Assembly: GCA_023426505.1 (NCBI GenBank)
Contig: JAFAAP010000089.1
Location: forward strand, 1 to 55,941
From: Pseudomonadota bacterium
GTDB lineage: Bacteria > Pseudomonadota > Alphaproteobacteria > Rhizobiales > Beijerinckiaceae
DNA: 55,941 nucleotides
Reading direction: 5' to 3'
Shown here: piece after piece, positions 24,279 through 33,745 of the stretch
Numbering within the stretch: the stretch's first letter is position 1
Layout: every line of letters begins with the position of its first letter
Translations under genes and position numbers: made by a program
Notes under the pieces: model-generated
Seen by the model: the letters and a program-made list of their open reading frames with translations, nothing else
What the model was told of the DNA's origin: nothing
The model's database searches: none

Positions 24279-26153
24279 ATGAGCGACACCCCGGTGCACA
24301 GACGGCTGGTGGCCATCCTCGCGGCTGATATTGTGACCTACAGCCACCTTATGGACTTGGACGAGGCCGGCATGCTTGCTGCCTGGGAACGGCACCGCCG
24401 TGAGCTGATCGACGTTAAAATCGCCGAGCATTCAGGGCGCATAGTGAAGCTCGTCGGCGATGGATTCCTGGCGGAATTTCCGAGTATCGTGAATGCTGTG
24501 ACCTGCGCCAGCATGATCCAACGAGGGATGCAGGAGCGCAATGCCGGCATCCCACAGGACCGTCGGATGGAGCTCCGCATCGGCATCAACCTTGGCGAAG
24601 TGACGGTCGAGGCGCACGACATCTACGGGGACAGCGTCAGTATCGCCGCCCACCTCCAGACTGTCGCGAAGCCCGGCGAGATCGTCGTCTCGACCTCCGT
24701 CCGGGAGAACGTCGGCTCGCGGCTCGACCTGCGCTTCCAGGACATGGGTGACCAGTCCCCCAAGGACATCCCCAAGCCGGTGCACGCCTATCGCGTGTGG
24801 CTCGGGGCGGCGCCAACATCCCGGACCCTCAGTTCCCAGGCCGAGCCCTGGGACCAATACGAGATCGAGAAGCCGTCGGTCGCGGTTCTCCCGTTCAGCA
24901 ATATGAGCAGGGATCCGGAGCAGGAGTACTTCAGCGAGGGGGTTACCGAGGACCTGATCACTGAGCTGTCGAAGATCTCGGGCCTCTACGTGATCGCCTA
25001 CCACACGGCTTTCGGCTACAAGGACAAACCCGCAAACGTACGGCAGGCGAGCCAGGAACTCGGGGTCACATTCATCCTGGAAGGAAGCGTCCGCAAGGCT
25101 GGCTCGCGCGTCCGCGTCACCGCGCAGCTCGTGGACGGCAGGAACGGTGGTCACCTCTGGGCCGAGCGGTATGATCGGGATCTCACCGATATCTTCGCCA
25201 TCCAGGACGAGATCGCGCATTCGATCGTTGACCAGTTGAAGGTGAAGCTGCTGCCGGAGGAGAAATCGGCTCTCGGCCAAGTCCCGACCCGTGATGTTGA
25301 AGCCTATGCGTACTACCTGCGAGGCCGGCAGTTCCTGCACCGGCATTCCAGGCCCTATTACGTTCTGGCGAAGCGCATGTTCGCCAAGGCGGTCGAACTC
25401 GATCCCAACTATGCGCGCGCCTATGCGGGCATCGCGGACTGCGACTCGTTCCTCTTTCTCCACTACAACACCGGTGTGTCGGTTCAGGGCATCCTTGCCG
25501 CCAGCGCCAAGGCTCTGGATCTGGAAAACGGGCTCGCCGAGGCGCATGCGTCGCGGGGGCTGGCTCTCTCGCTATCGGAGCGCCATCCGGAGGCGATGGC
25601 GGAGTTCGACCAGGCGATTGCTCTCGACCCGAACCTTTTCGAGGCTCATTATTTCTATGCCAGGGCCTGCTTTACCCAAGGGAACCTGGAACAGGCCGCA
25701 CGGTACTTCCAGCGTGCCGCCGACCTCAAGCCTGACGACTACCAAGCCTTGCTCGTGCTGGTCGGCGTGCTCCGGGCGCTCGGGCGAGAGCCGGACATGA
25801 GAAAGGCGGCCCGGGAGGGTGTGGCGCGTGCCGAACGCGACCTGGCCGTCCATCCGGAAAACTCGAGGTCTGCCTACCTGGGTGCCATTGGGCTCTCGGC
25901 GCTCGGCGAGATCGACCGTGCCAAGGAATGGGCGGAGCGTGCGCTGGTCATCGACCCCGACGACGGCCTGACGAAGTACAACGTGGCCTGCTTCTGCTCA
26001 CTGGTGGGTGAGCACGACCGGGCGATTGACCTGCTCATCGAGCTTCTGCCGCATTCCACCCGGGAAAGGAAGCGGTGGGTGCAGTATGACTCCGATCTTG
26101 ATCCGATCCGCAAACATCCGCGGTTTCAGGAGGTGGACAAACTGCTTGGGTAA
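24279..26153 (+). CDS. class III adenylate cyclase with TolB-like and TPR domains
   Basis: A 624-residue protein. The cyclase domain (about 8-175) has metal-binding Asp17 (ILAADIVTYSHLM) and Asp61 (VKLVGDGFLAEF), and later blocks such as IGINLGEVTVEAHDIYGDSVSIAAHLQ. A TolB-like domain follows (about 205-335; VAVLPFSNMSRDPEQEYFSEG), then about seven TPR-type repeats (350-600; ELDPNYARAYAGIADC, ALDPNLFEAHYFYARAC). Such fusions are multiplied in Rhizobiales and probably make cAMP under protein control. No transmembrane helix is seen, unlike the TolB-TPR regulator at 10.3 kb, with which it shares the central domain. The start at 24279 is chosen by family alignment. Confidence 0.9.
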   Translation: MSDTPVHRRLVAILAADIVTYSHLMDLDEAGMLAAWERHRRELIDVKIAEHSGRIVKLVGDGFLAEFPSIVNAVTCASMIQRGMQERNAGIPQDRRMELRIGINLGEVTVEAHDIYGDSVSIAAHLQTVAKPGEIVVSTSVRENVGSRLDLRFQDMGDQSPKDIPKPVHAYRVWLGAAPTSRTLSSQAEPWDQYEIEKPSVAVLPFSNMSRDPEQEYFSEGVTEDLITELSKISGLYVIAYHTAFGYKDKPANVRQASQELGVTFILEGSVRKAGSRVRVTAQLVDGRNGGHLWAERYDRDLTDIFAIQDEIAHSIVDQLKVKLLPEEKSALGQVPTRDVEAYAYYLRGRQFLHRHSRPYYVLAKRMFAKAVELDPNYARAYAGIADCDSFLFLHYNTGVSVQGILAASAKALDLENGLAEAHASRGLALSLSERHPEAMAEFDQAIALDPNLFEAHYFYARACFTQGNLEQAARYFQRAADLKPDDYQALLVLVGVLRALGREPDMRKAAREGVARAERDLAVHPENSRSAYLGAIGLSALGEIDRAKEWAERALVIDPDDGLTKYNVACFCSLVGEHDRAIDLLIELLPHSTRERKRWVQYDSDLDPIRKHPRFQEVDKLLG

Positions 26154-26421
26154 GAGATGATCCCAGCCCCGAGTGCGGCTGCCGAGCGTTGGATACGGAG
26201 GAATCCCGGGCTGCGTCTCGGTCGCGGCTGTCTCAAGGCTCCCTCATCATGGACACCAATACCCCTGCACCATCCGAGATGCACCTAGTGTGCTGGGTAG
26301 CGTCACGCTACCTAGGGGCATACTGCGATGCAACAAGGCCTCATTGGGAATTTGGATTCACCAGTCCCGGTCAGGAGGGGGGCGAGTGTGTTAATCAATC
26401 GCGGCAACCGGAGGAAAGCCC

Positions 26422-27306
26422 ATGGACCAGAGCGAGATCGTGGCCGTTCGAGCCCTGCTCAGCTCCAAGCCGCGGCCGGTTGGATGGACGGAACGACGCC
26501 AGCGTCTCGACGAGGTGGGCTCGGTCTGGCCGGTCGCCGACGACATCATGCTAAAACCGGTGGATGTGGACGGTGTATCCGGCGAATGGTCGATCGCTCC
26601 TGGAAGCGACTTCTCGCGCATTCTCATGTTCTTTCATGGCGGCGGCTACTGCTCGGGATCCATCCTTAGCCATCGCCGCTTGGTAACCGAGGCCGGCCGG
26701 GCGGCCGGGGTGCGTACCCTCGCCGTGGCCTATCGCCTCGCGCCGGAGCACCCATTTCCCGCAGCGCTGGAGGATGCCCTGACGACATGGCACTTTCTCC
26801 GGAAGCAGGGCGTTGCGGCAAAGCACATCGTGGTTGGCGGCGACAGTGCAGGCGGAGGGTTGACCCTGGCCCTGATCGGTCAGCTTCAGGAGGCAAGGGA
26901 GGAGCTTCCCGCCTGCATGTGGTTGCTATCGCCCTGGACGGATCTAACCATGTCGGGCTCTACGCTCGCGACCAAGGACAGCGTCGATCCCCTGATTCAT
27001 GGTGGCTACCTCCACGAATTGGCCGATGCCTACCTGCCGGGCAGCCTGGACCGAAAAGCCCCCCGCGTCTCGCCGCTGTATGCCGATCTCAAGGGACTGC
27101 CGCCCGCCCTGATCCAGGTCGGGTCAGCGGAAACCCTACTTGCGGACGCCACGCGCTTTGCGGCCGCCGCGGGTGCAGCCGATGTGGCAGTCACGCTCGA
27201 AGTGTGGCCGCACATGATTCATGCTTGGCCGTTGTGGAACGCGCATCTGGAGCCCGGGCGTCAGGCCCTTACCAGCGCTGGGACCTTCATGAAGCAGCAT
27301 CTTTGA
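26422..27306 (+). CDS. HSL-family alpha/beta hydrolase (esterase/lipase)
   Basis: A 294-residue esterase of the hormone-sensitive-lipase family (family IV). The oxyanion motif HGGG begins at His72 (MFFHGGGYCSGS) and the nucleophile is Ser142 in GGDSAGGGL. The catalytic Asp is probably in ETLLADATRF and the His in HMIHAWPLW. The YRLAPEHPFPAALED block is typical of the family. It acts on short acyl esters or lactones; some relatives are monoterpene epsilon-lactone hydrolases. No signal peptide, so probably cytoplasmic. GGAGG lies eight bases before the ATG. Confidence 0.92.
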   Translation: MDQSEIVAVRALLSSKPRPVGWTERRQRLDEVGSVWPVADDIMLKPVDVDGVSGEWSIAPGSDFSRILMFFHGGGYCSGSILSHRRLVTEAGRAAGVRTLAVAYRLAPEHPFPAALEDALTTWHFLRKQGVAAKHIVVGGDSAGGGLTLALIGQLQEAREELPACMWLLSPWTDLTMSGSTLATKDSVDPLIHGGYLHELADAYLPGSLDRKAPRVSPLYADLKGLPPALIQVGSAETLLADATRFAAAAGAADVAVTLEVWPHMIHAWPLWNAHLEPGRQALTSAGTFMKQHL

Positions 27307-27438
27307 CAACACAGCTCATTTTCGGTTTGATCCACCCTGGCCTTTCCAACGAGCTTCGGATCCTCGGCTTCAATGATCTGTCGTTCATGATCCCAACGTA
27401 CTGGGGATAAGCTTTGTAAGAATACGCAGGAGAGGGCG

Positions 27439-27879
27439 ATGCTGGCCGTCAGACGGCTCGTGCTCGTCGCCTTGGTCTCTGTCGCCGGGTTTGGAAGCTC
27501 GTTTCCGGCATCGGCCAGTGCTGCGGGCTTTACCTGCCCCGATACCTTTGCCACGGCCATACCAGGAGCGGCTCCTTTGCTCCCTGATCTCTACTCAGGA
27601 GCCGATGATATCACTGCTGGCAATCGCCTTGGGGAGCTGTTGGCCGACCTGCGCAAGAGCGGCATGAAGCCTGCTCTCGTCGACCGTCTGATCGGTGCCT
27701 ATTGTCCGCTTGTCGCATCCGACAACATCCTCTCGGGTCCCGACGAGGTCGATGTTCTCGTCCAAACGGCCTTAACACCGAGTCTGTTGAGGCCAATCGA
27801 CCAAGCAGCGGCCCGAGCTGGGATCTCGCGCAACGAATGGATCGAGCGCGCGATCAAGCAACAGCTGACGGCCCTATGA
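27439..27879 (+). CDS. exported protein with a ribbon-helix-helix-like C-terminus
   Basis: A 146-residue protein with a signal peptide (VLVALVSVAGFGSSFPASASA). The mature part has two cysteines (FTCPD, GAYCPL) and is mostly helical. The last 30 residues (LLRPIDQAAARAGISRNEWIERAIKQQL) match the pattern of ribbon-helix-helix DNA-binding proteins such as CopG/Arc, which is odd for a secreted protein. GGAGAGG before the ATG supports the start. The family is not recognised; the RHH resemblance may be structural only. Confidence 0.7.
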   Translation: MLAVRRLVLVALVSVAGFGSSFPASASAAGFTCPDTFATAIPGAAPLLPDLYSGADDITAGNRLGELLADLRKSGMKPALVDRLIGAYCPLVASDNILSGPDEVDVLVQTALTPSLLRPIDQAAARAGISRNEWIERAIKQQLTAL

Positions 27880-28056
27880 TCTTTAGATCTGGTGGCAGGT
27901 ACATGCGCTATGGCGCTCCCAATCCCGTGTTAGGCTGCTGGGCCTTTGCGGGCTTCGGTCAACGGGAGAACAGGCGGTTTGCACCAGCAGCAGCCTGTGC
28001 CCCGAGCCGAAGCGTCTGGGACCTCCGGCGAGGGGAGCCTTGAAGAGGAGATCCAC

Positions 28057-29469
28057 ATGGCTCACGGCTTCAGGCATTTTCGGCGCATGCTCCTGCTGGC
28101 GCTGATAGGGCTTGCCGCAGCTGGCCTGCCAGCCTGTGCGTCCGAACCGTCGGGCATCATCGCTGTCGTCTCCGATATCCATTTCAACCCGCTCGCTGCG
28201 CCTGATCTCGCGCCTCGGCTTGCGGCGGCTGAGCCGAAGGAGTGGCCGAGCGTCTTTGCTTCTGCAGGCGGGCAGGGCTTCCCCGCCCGCGGCGAGGATA
28301 CAAGCCAGGCCCTGCTCGCCTCGGCCCTCGGTGCGCTCTCCGGAACGGCGGGCGATGCCGATCTTGTTGTTGTGACAGGCGATCTCCTGGCGCACCGCTT
28401 CCAGGAAGCCGCGGCACATGCGCTTGGCACCTCGCCGACCTCCAGTGTTGTGACAGGGCTCGCCTCTAAGACGGCACTCTACGTCGCCGATACCCTTCGC
28501 GCTGCACTCCCGGGCCGACCCGTCCTACTCGCGTTGGGCAACAACGATTCTGAATGTGGCGACTACCAGCTTGAGCCGGGCGGGGCCTTTCTTGCCTCTT
28601 TGCGCGACATGGTCCGCGAGCTGGCAGGACCGGATCGCCTCGCGCAGGACTTTGACCAGACCTACATGGCTGGCGGCTACTACGCGATGCGCCATCCAAC
28701 CCTCCCCGGAGTAACGATCCTCACCGTTAATGACGTATTGTGGTCAACCGACTATCGCGACGCCTGCGGCACGAGCGGGGATCAAGCCGCAGCGGCGATG
28801 ATGGGCTGGCTTGAGCAGCAGCTAAGCGAGGCGCGTGCGGCTGGGCGGCGGGTCTGGCTCGTTCACCACATCCCGGTCGGCATTGATGCTTACGCGACGC
28901 TCCATGCCTCAGCGGAGCTGAGCTGTCCGGCCCGAGTCATCCCTTTCCTGAAAGACCCGTTTGCGTCCCGCTTCATAGAACTGCTGCGGGCCTATGCTGC
29001 CATTATCCAGGCAGGCTTTTCCGGCCACACACATCAGGACAGCTACCGTCTCATAATGGATGCCATCGTCGGGGTTGAGAAGGTCACACCCTCGATCAGC
29101 CCAATATTCGGCAACAACCCTGGCTTCCACGTGTTCAACTACGATCGCCAGACTGGCAACGTGACAGACTTTTCCACGTGGTATCTCGCCAATCTCGAGC
29201 AGACCACTGCGCCGTCGCAAGGAGAGTGGCGGCGTGAGTATGTCTTCACCGAAACCTATGTTGAACAGACCTACTCGGCTGCGGCTGTCAAACGGATCGC
29301 AAACGCCATGCTGGGAACCGGAGCGGAAGAAGCGGGGATCAGCAACGCCTTTCGTCGGCTCTATCTGGTCAGTCACGGCGAGATCCCTGTTGGAGCCCTG
29401 ACAGCCCATGCCTGCGCCATCAGCAATCCGACCCTTTCGTCTTACACAGCCTGTTACTGCTATAGGTGA
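28057..29469 (+). CDS. exported metallophosphoesterase (sphingomyelinase-like)
   Basis: A 470-residue calcineurin-like phosphoesterase with all metal motifs: SDIHFNP (about residue 37), VTGDLLAHR, GNNDSECG, VHHIPVG and GFSGHTHQD. The insertion pattern and length are like acid-sphingomyelinase-type phosphodiesterases. The N-terminus (MLLLALIGLAAAGLPACAS) looks like a signal peptide with a possible lipobox LPAC, so it may be a lipoprotein. The start at 28057 has GAGGAG six bases upstream. It hydrolyses a phosphoester or phosphodiester outside the cytoplasm; the substrate is not known. No operon partner downstream. Confidence 0.87.
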   Translation: MAHGFRHFRRMLLLALIGLAAAGLPACASEPSGIIAVVSDIHFNPLAAPDLAPRLAAAEPKEWPSVFASAGGQGFPARGEDTSQALLASALGALSGTAGDADLVVVTGDLLAHRFQEAAAHALGTSPTSSVVTGLASKTALYVADTLRAALPGRPVLLALGNNDSECGDYQLEPGGAFLASLRDMVRELAGPDRLAQDFDQTYMAGGYYAMRHPTLPGVTILTVNDVLWSTDYRDACGTSGDQAAAAMMGWLEQQLSEARAAGRRVWLVHHIPVGIDAYATLHASAELSCPARVIPFLKDPFASRFIELLRAYAAIIQAGFSGHTHQDSYRLIMDAIVGVEKVTPSISPIFGNNPGFHVFNYDRQTGNVTDFSTWYLANLEQTTAPSQGEWRREYVFTETYVEQTYSAAAVKRIANAMLGTGAEEAGISNAFRRLYLVSHGEIPVGALTAHACAISNPTLSSYTACYCYR

Positions 29470-29915
29470 TCGTTAACTGTGGCGTGCGTCTGCACTCGGC
29501 CGTGAAGTATGAGGTCTCGGGGGCAGTCGATTGGTAGGCTGAGATCTGCGAGGGCTGGACCAAAACTGCCAATGTCCGTTCGTTCTGACACGCACTTCTT
29601 CCCACGAAGCACTGCACAAGCCGCCCCACACTTCCTCGTGCTCCCCAAGCAGATATCCGGCATTCGGTAGCAAAAACCACCAGAGTTGAATGAACCCGCC
29701 CGGCAACCTACGGCTCTATTGTTGGAGCGGGACAACCTGAGCGTTGGGTCTTGCATCGGCGACGCAGCGGATATTCTCATCGGCGCCAAATACTCATAAA
29801 GACAAGACACTATCCCGCCCGATAGCCATAAATAGAAATTCACCTTTCCGGGCCTGGATCTAACCTAGTCCTCCTCAACAACCCGGCCCCGTCCGGGACT
29901 CAAGGGGATGCCTCG
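29470..29915. other. intergenic region with a dispersed repeat copy
   Basis: There is no supportable gene. Minus-strand open frames here have no ribosome binding site or family. A dispersed repeat copy lies at 29652-29686. The promoter of the long repeat protein should lie near the right end. Confidence 0.4.
29652..29686 (+). repeat. dispersed intergenic repeat, copy A
   Basis: A copy of a short repeat with core GGCATTCGGYAGCAAAMRCCACCA, preceded by GATATC. It is closely similar to copy B (33656-33679) and to the minus-strand copy C (34574-34610). Confidence 0.65.
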
Positions 29916-32900
29916 ATGCCCACCGTCAACGTGAAATGGACCGGGATTCCGGGCTCCGATCCTACGAGCACGCCTCAAGCAACCGATGATTCCTACGTCA
30001 CCAGCGGCTTCCTGAATTTCGACCTCGCGAGCATCGACAGCTACTTCGAGATCCTGATCGCCAACCTGCTCGCCAACGACAAGGGCGGCGAGGCCAAGAC
30101 CTTCTACTCGGTCGACAGCGTCGCCTCGGACCAGAACGCAATCATCTATGACCAGGCCGCGCAGGTCCTCAGGTTCGATGCGACGAAGTACGCCGGGATG
30201 GGCCTAGGCGCGACGGCGGAGGTTTCCTTCAATTATACGATCCGGCTCTCCAACGGCACGCTCAGCACCGCGAAGGTCACCCTCCAGATCACGGGCGAGA
30301 ACGATGGCCCGGCCGTCTCGGGCAAGGTCACGGGCGCGCTCCTCGAGGACGACGCGACAACGTTCAACCTGCTTGCCAACGCGTCCGACGTGGATGCCGG
30401 GGCCGTGCTGCACGTCGAGAACCTGCGCTGGAACGGGGGCGACGCGCTGCCCGCCGGGTTCACGGTGACGGGTGGGACGCTCAACGTCGACGCGAGCTCT
30501 TACGGCCATCTGGGGTCGGGCATCAGCCGGACGTTCACCATCACCTACGACGTGGTTGACGAGCACGGCGCGAAGGTGGCCCAGACGGCCGAGATCACCG
30601 TCACGGGGACGAACGATGCCGCCGCCATCTCGGGAACGGCATCGGGCTCGGTGACGGAAAACGGCTCCCCGACGGTCAGCGGCACCCTCGCGGTCGACGA
30701 TGCCGACGCCGGGGAGAACGTCTTCGATGCCGTGGCGGCGGGCGCGCTTGCCGGGAACTACGGCGCCTTCACCTTCGACAACGGCACCTGGGGCTATGCG
30801 CTCGACGGCAGGGCGGAATCCCTGGCGGCAGGCGAGACCAGGACCGAGACGCTTACCGTCTCTTCCAAGGACGGCACGGCACATAAGACCATCACGGTCA
30901 CCATGAACGGGGCCAACGACCGTCCCGAGGTGCTGATCGGCGCTCCTGGGGACTCTTCCTATGGGCAGGCCTCCGAGGATGATGCCGCCCTGGCGCTCGC
31001 GGGCAAGCTCACCGTCTCAGACGTGGACGTGTCGGATGTGGTTTCCGTCTCCGTTGGCGGCGTCGAGGTCAGGGACGGGGACCGCGCACCGTCGGGCGTC
31101 GACCTCCAGAGCCTCTTCACGGTCCCCGGCGGGGCGCTGATCGACAACGCCTCCACCTCGGCCCGCTTCGACTGGACGTTCAATGCCCCGGCCGGAACCT
31201 TCGACTACCTCGCCGCGGGCGAGGAACTCGTCCTCTATTACTCCATCATCCCGGACGACGGTCATGCCCCGACGGGCAACGGGACGGGAGTGGTCACCAT
31301 CAAGATCGTTGGCACGAACGACAGCCCGGTTGCCATCGATGCCTCGGCATCAGTGGACGAGGACCAGTCCATCGTGATCGACCTGTCAGACAAGGTCAGC
31401 GACGTCGACGGGGACACGCTCACCATCACGGCGGCCCTTGCCGACCCGTCGCTCGGGTCGGTCAGCGTGAACGGGCTGAAGGTCGTCTTCACGCCCGCGG
31501 AGAACTACAACGGCCCGGCGACGATCAACTACACGGTCTCTGACGGCGAGGGCGGCTCCGCCTCGGGCCATGTCGCGGTGACCGTGAACCCGGTCAATGA
31601 TGCGCCCGTGCTCGGCGACGACATCGTGCAGGCGAGGGAGGATATCCCGTTCACGGTCAACGTGCTGGCGAATGACACGGACGCGGACGGCCCCCTGACG
31701 GCCGACATGGTCACGGAGTTCACGCAGGGCGCCAACGGCACCGTCGCGTACAACGGCGACGGCACCTTCACGTACACGGGGAACCCGAATTTCTTCGGCG
31801 CCGACAGCTTCACTTACACGGTGAATGACGGCGCTGGCGGCGTGCGGACCGCGACGGTCGCCGTCAACGTCCTCCCCGAAAACGACGCGCCGACTGCCGA
31901 TACCCTTGAGGTCAGCGGTGCCGAGGACGACGCGAGAATCCCGATCACCTTCTCCGGGTCCGACATCGACGGGAGCATCACCGTTGGACTCATCACGTCC
32001 CTGCCGGTGAACGGGAAGCTTTACCATGAATCGAGGCTGGTCGAGACAGCTCCCTCCTTTGCCAACCTCGGACCGGGGCATGTCTGGTTCGTACCGGACC
32101 CCGACTGGAACGGGGAGACAGCCTTCGAGTACAAGGTCATCGACAATGAGGGGAGGATAAGCTCTCCAGCCACGGTGGCGATCAAGGTAGCCGCCGTGAA
32201 CGATGCCCCAGTGCTCGGCGACGACACCGCGACCACCGCGGAGGACACCCCGGTCGTCATCGACGTCCTTGCCAACGACTCGGACGCGGACTCATCGCTC
32301 ACCGTGGACATGATCACGGAGTGGACGCAGGGCTCGCACGGCAGGGTCGCCCTGAAAACGGACGGGACGTTCACCTACACCCCGAACGCCAACTACAACG
32401 GTTCCGACAGCTTCACCTACACCGTGGACGACGGGGCCGGAGGCGTGAGGACGGCCACGGTCAACGTCGAGGTCACCCCCGTTAACGACCAGCCCGTGCT
32501 TGGACTGGACTTCATCCGGATGACCGAGGACGGGGGAACCTTCACCTTCGACGTGCTTGCGAACGATGCCGACCCGGACGGCACCACGCTGACGGGGGCG
32601 AACATCGTCTCCTTCACCCTTCCATTCAACGGTGCGCTCACGAAGAACCCCGATGGCACCTTCAGCTTCACGCCGAACGCCGACTGGTTCGGCAACGAAA
32701 CCATCACCTATACGGTCGATGACGGCGCGGGCGGGGTCGCGACGCAGACGGTCATCCTCGCGGTCGCGTCGGTGAACGATGCCCCGACCATCCAGGCCTT
32801 CCAACCCTCCCTGATCCTCAGGGAAGACAACCCCTCGGCCACGACCTCGCGCGTCAACATGCTGGTGACCGACATTGACGGCCCGCAGCCCCAGTACGAC

Positions 32901-33536
32901 CTGACCGGGTGGACCCAGGTCGGGGAGAACTCCTGGGAAAGGGAGGGGACATACGGGACCGTCCGGCTGGACACGGTCTTCAACACGCTTCAGTACACGC
33001 TCAACAACCTGGACCCCGACACCAATGCACTGAACACCGGGCAGACGGTGAAGGACGATTTCACGATCAGGGTGGTGGACAACGAGGGACTGACGGCCTC
33101 GACGACCGTCAGCTTCACGGTGCAGGGAAACACCGACGCCCCGGCGGTCAACGTGATGGATTTCACGGGACTTACGGGCCCGTTGTTCTTCACCGGCACG
33201 TATGTCGAGGAGGGGCTTACCCTTACCGGGTTGGCTGGGCATTTCGATGTCGTCGGCACCCCCGCCGACCCGAGCGTCTACGGCCACATTGGCGGAGCGG
33301 ATGTAATGCGGCTCCGGAAGGCCGACGGCAGCACCTTCTCCCTGCTCGGAATGGATGTGGAGGCAATCGGGGGAGCTACCGTCTTCCGGGATAACTTCGG
33401 GCGGTCATTCACCTACCTTCCGGGGTCGTCGGCCACCGACGTGAAATTCGGTGAATTCTTCAAGAACGTAACCTTCGTGGACATCGACGTCAGGAGCGCG
33501 AACTTCTTCCAGTTCGACAACATCCTCTGGGCCTGA
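29916..33536 (+). CDS. giant tandem Ig/cadherin/VCBS-repeat surface protein
   Basis: A 1206-residue protein with no classical signal peptide. An N-terminal region (1-100) is followed by VCBS-type repeats (about 120-470, each anchored by NDGP/NDAA/NDRP) and then several cadherin-like/Big_9 'tandem-95' domains up to about 1080. Each of the latter repeats a NDxPV-LGDD start, a DVLANDTDADG block and a TYTPNANYNGSDSFTYTV-like end. A different C-terminal domain (about 1085-1206) has FTGLTGPLFFTGTYVEEGL and ends QFDNILWA. Acidic Asp-rich loops suggest calcium binding. Such proteins are usually secreted by type I systems and mediate adhesion; no ABC/MFP exporter is adjacent. It is followed by a strong hairpin terminator. 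Confidence 0.88.
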   Translation: MPTVNVKWTGIPGSDPTSTPQATDDSYVTSGFLNFDLASIDSYFEILIANLLANDKGGEAKTFYSVDSVASDQNAIIYDQAAQVLRFDATKYAGMGLGATAEVSFNYTIRLSNGTLSTAKVTLQITGENDGPAVSGKVTGALLEDDATTFNLLANASDVDAGAVLHVENLRWNGGDALPAGFTVTGGTLNVDASSYGHLGSGISRTFTITYDVVDEHGAKVAQTAEITVTGTNDAAAISGTASGSVTENGSPTVSGTLAVDDADAGENVFDAVAAGALAGNYGAFTFDNGTWGYALDGRAESLAAGETRTETLTVSSKDGTAHKTITVTMNGANDRPEVLIGAPGDSSYGQASEDDAALALAGKLTVSDVDVSDVVSVSVGGVEVRDGDRAPSGVDLQSLFTVPGGALIDNASTSARFDWTFNAPAGTFDYLAAGEELVLYYSIIPDDGHAPTGNGTGVVTIKIVGTNDSPVAIDASASVDEDQSIVIDLSDKVSDVDGDTLTITAALADPSLGSVSVNGLKVVFTPAENYNGPATINYTVSDGEGGSASGHVAVTVNPVNDAPVLGDDIVQAREDIPFTVNVLANDTDADGPLTADMVTEFTQGANGTVAYNGDGTFTYTGNPNFFGADSFTYTVNDGAGGVRTATVAVNVLPENDAPTADTLEVSGAEDDARIPITFSGSDIDGSITVGLITSLPVNGKLYHESRLVETAPSFANLGPGHVWFVPDPDWNGETAFEYKVIDNEGRISSPATVAIKVAAVNDAPVLGDDTATTAEDTPVVIDVLANDSDADSSLTVDMITEWTQGSHGRVALKTDGTFTYTPNANYNGSDSFTYTVDDGAGGVRTATVNVEVTPVNDQPVLGLDFIRMTEDGGTFTFDVLANDADPDGTTLTGANIVSFTLPFNGALTKNPDGTFSFTPNADWFGNETITYTVDDGAGGVATQTVILAVASVNDAPTIQAFQPSLILREDNPSATTSRVNMLVTDIDGPQPQYDLTGWTQVGENSWEREGTYGTVRLDTVFNTLQYTLNNLDPDTNALNTGQTVKDDFTIRVVDNEGLTASTTVSFTVQGNTDAPAVNVMDFTGLTGPLFFTGTYVEEGLTLTGLAGHFDVVGTPADPSVYGHIGGADVMRLRKADGSTFSLLGMDVEAIGGATVFRDNFGRSFTYLPGSSATDVKFGEFFKNVTFVDIDVRSANFFQFDNILWA

Positions 33537-33554
33537 CCCACTCGGGACCGGAAC

Positions 33555-33587
33555 GGAAAGGGCGCCAGCGATCCTGGTGCCCTTTCC
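33555..33587 (+). terminator. hairpin terminator after the repeat protein
   Basis: A 14-base stem (GGAAAGGGCGCCAG pairing with CTGGTGCCCTTTCC, 13 of 14 matching) with a 5-base loop, starting 19 bases after the stop. It has only a weak T tail. Confidence 0.75.
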
Positions 33588-33655
33588 CGTGCATCAGCCG
33601 CCGCTGCTCTGAAGGACGGGTCGGTCCCAGAATGAGTAGGTGGGTCCTTCGGCAC

Positions 33656-33679
33656 GGCATTCGGCAGCAAACGCCACCA
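33656..33679 (+). repeat. dispersed intergenic repeat, copy B
   Basis: The core GGCATTCGGCAGCAAACGCC followed by ACCA; the conserved part is shorter than in copies A and C. Confidence 0.6.
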
Positions 33680-33745
33680 TTCTGGCAACGGGTTGGCCTG
33701 AGAGATGTCTTTGGTGGCCAGGGCGTCACCTTCCCATCGGGGTCT

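Noticed and set aside
29460..29843. 127-codon minus-strand open frame beside the metallophosphoesterase
   Set aside because: No ribosome binding site and no motif. The peptide GGFCYRMPDI it shares with frames near 33.7 and 34.6 kb comes from the dispersed repeat and is not evidence of a gene.
29916..33536. Repeat protein gene as a CRISPR-like array
   Set aside because: The repeats are protein domains of about 100 residues, in frame and diverged at DNA level; no spacers or short identical repeats occur.
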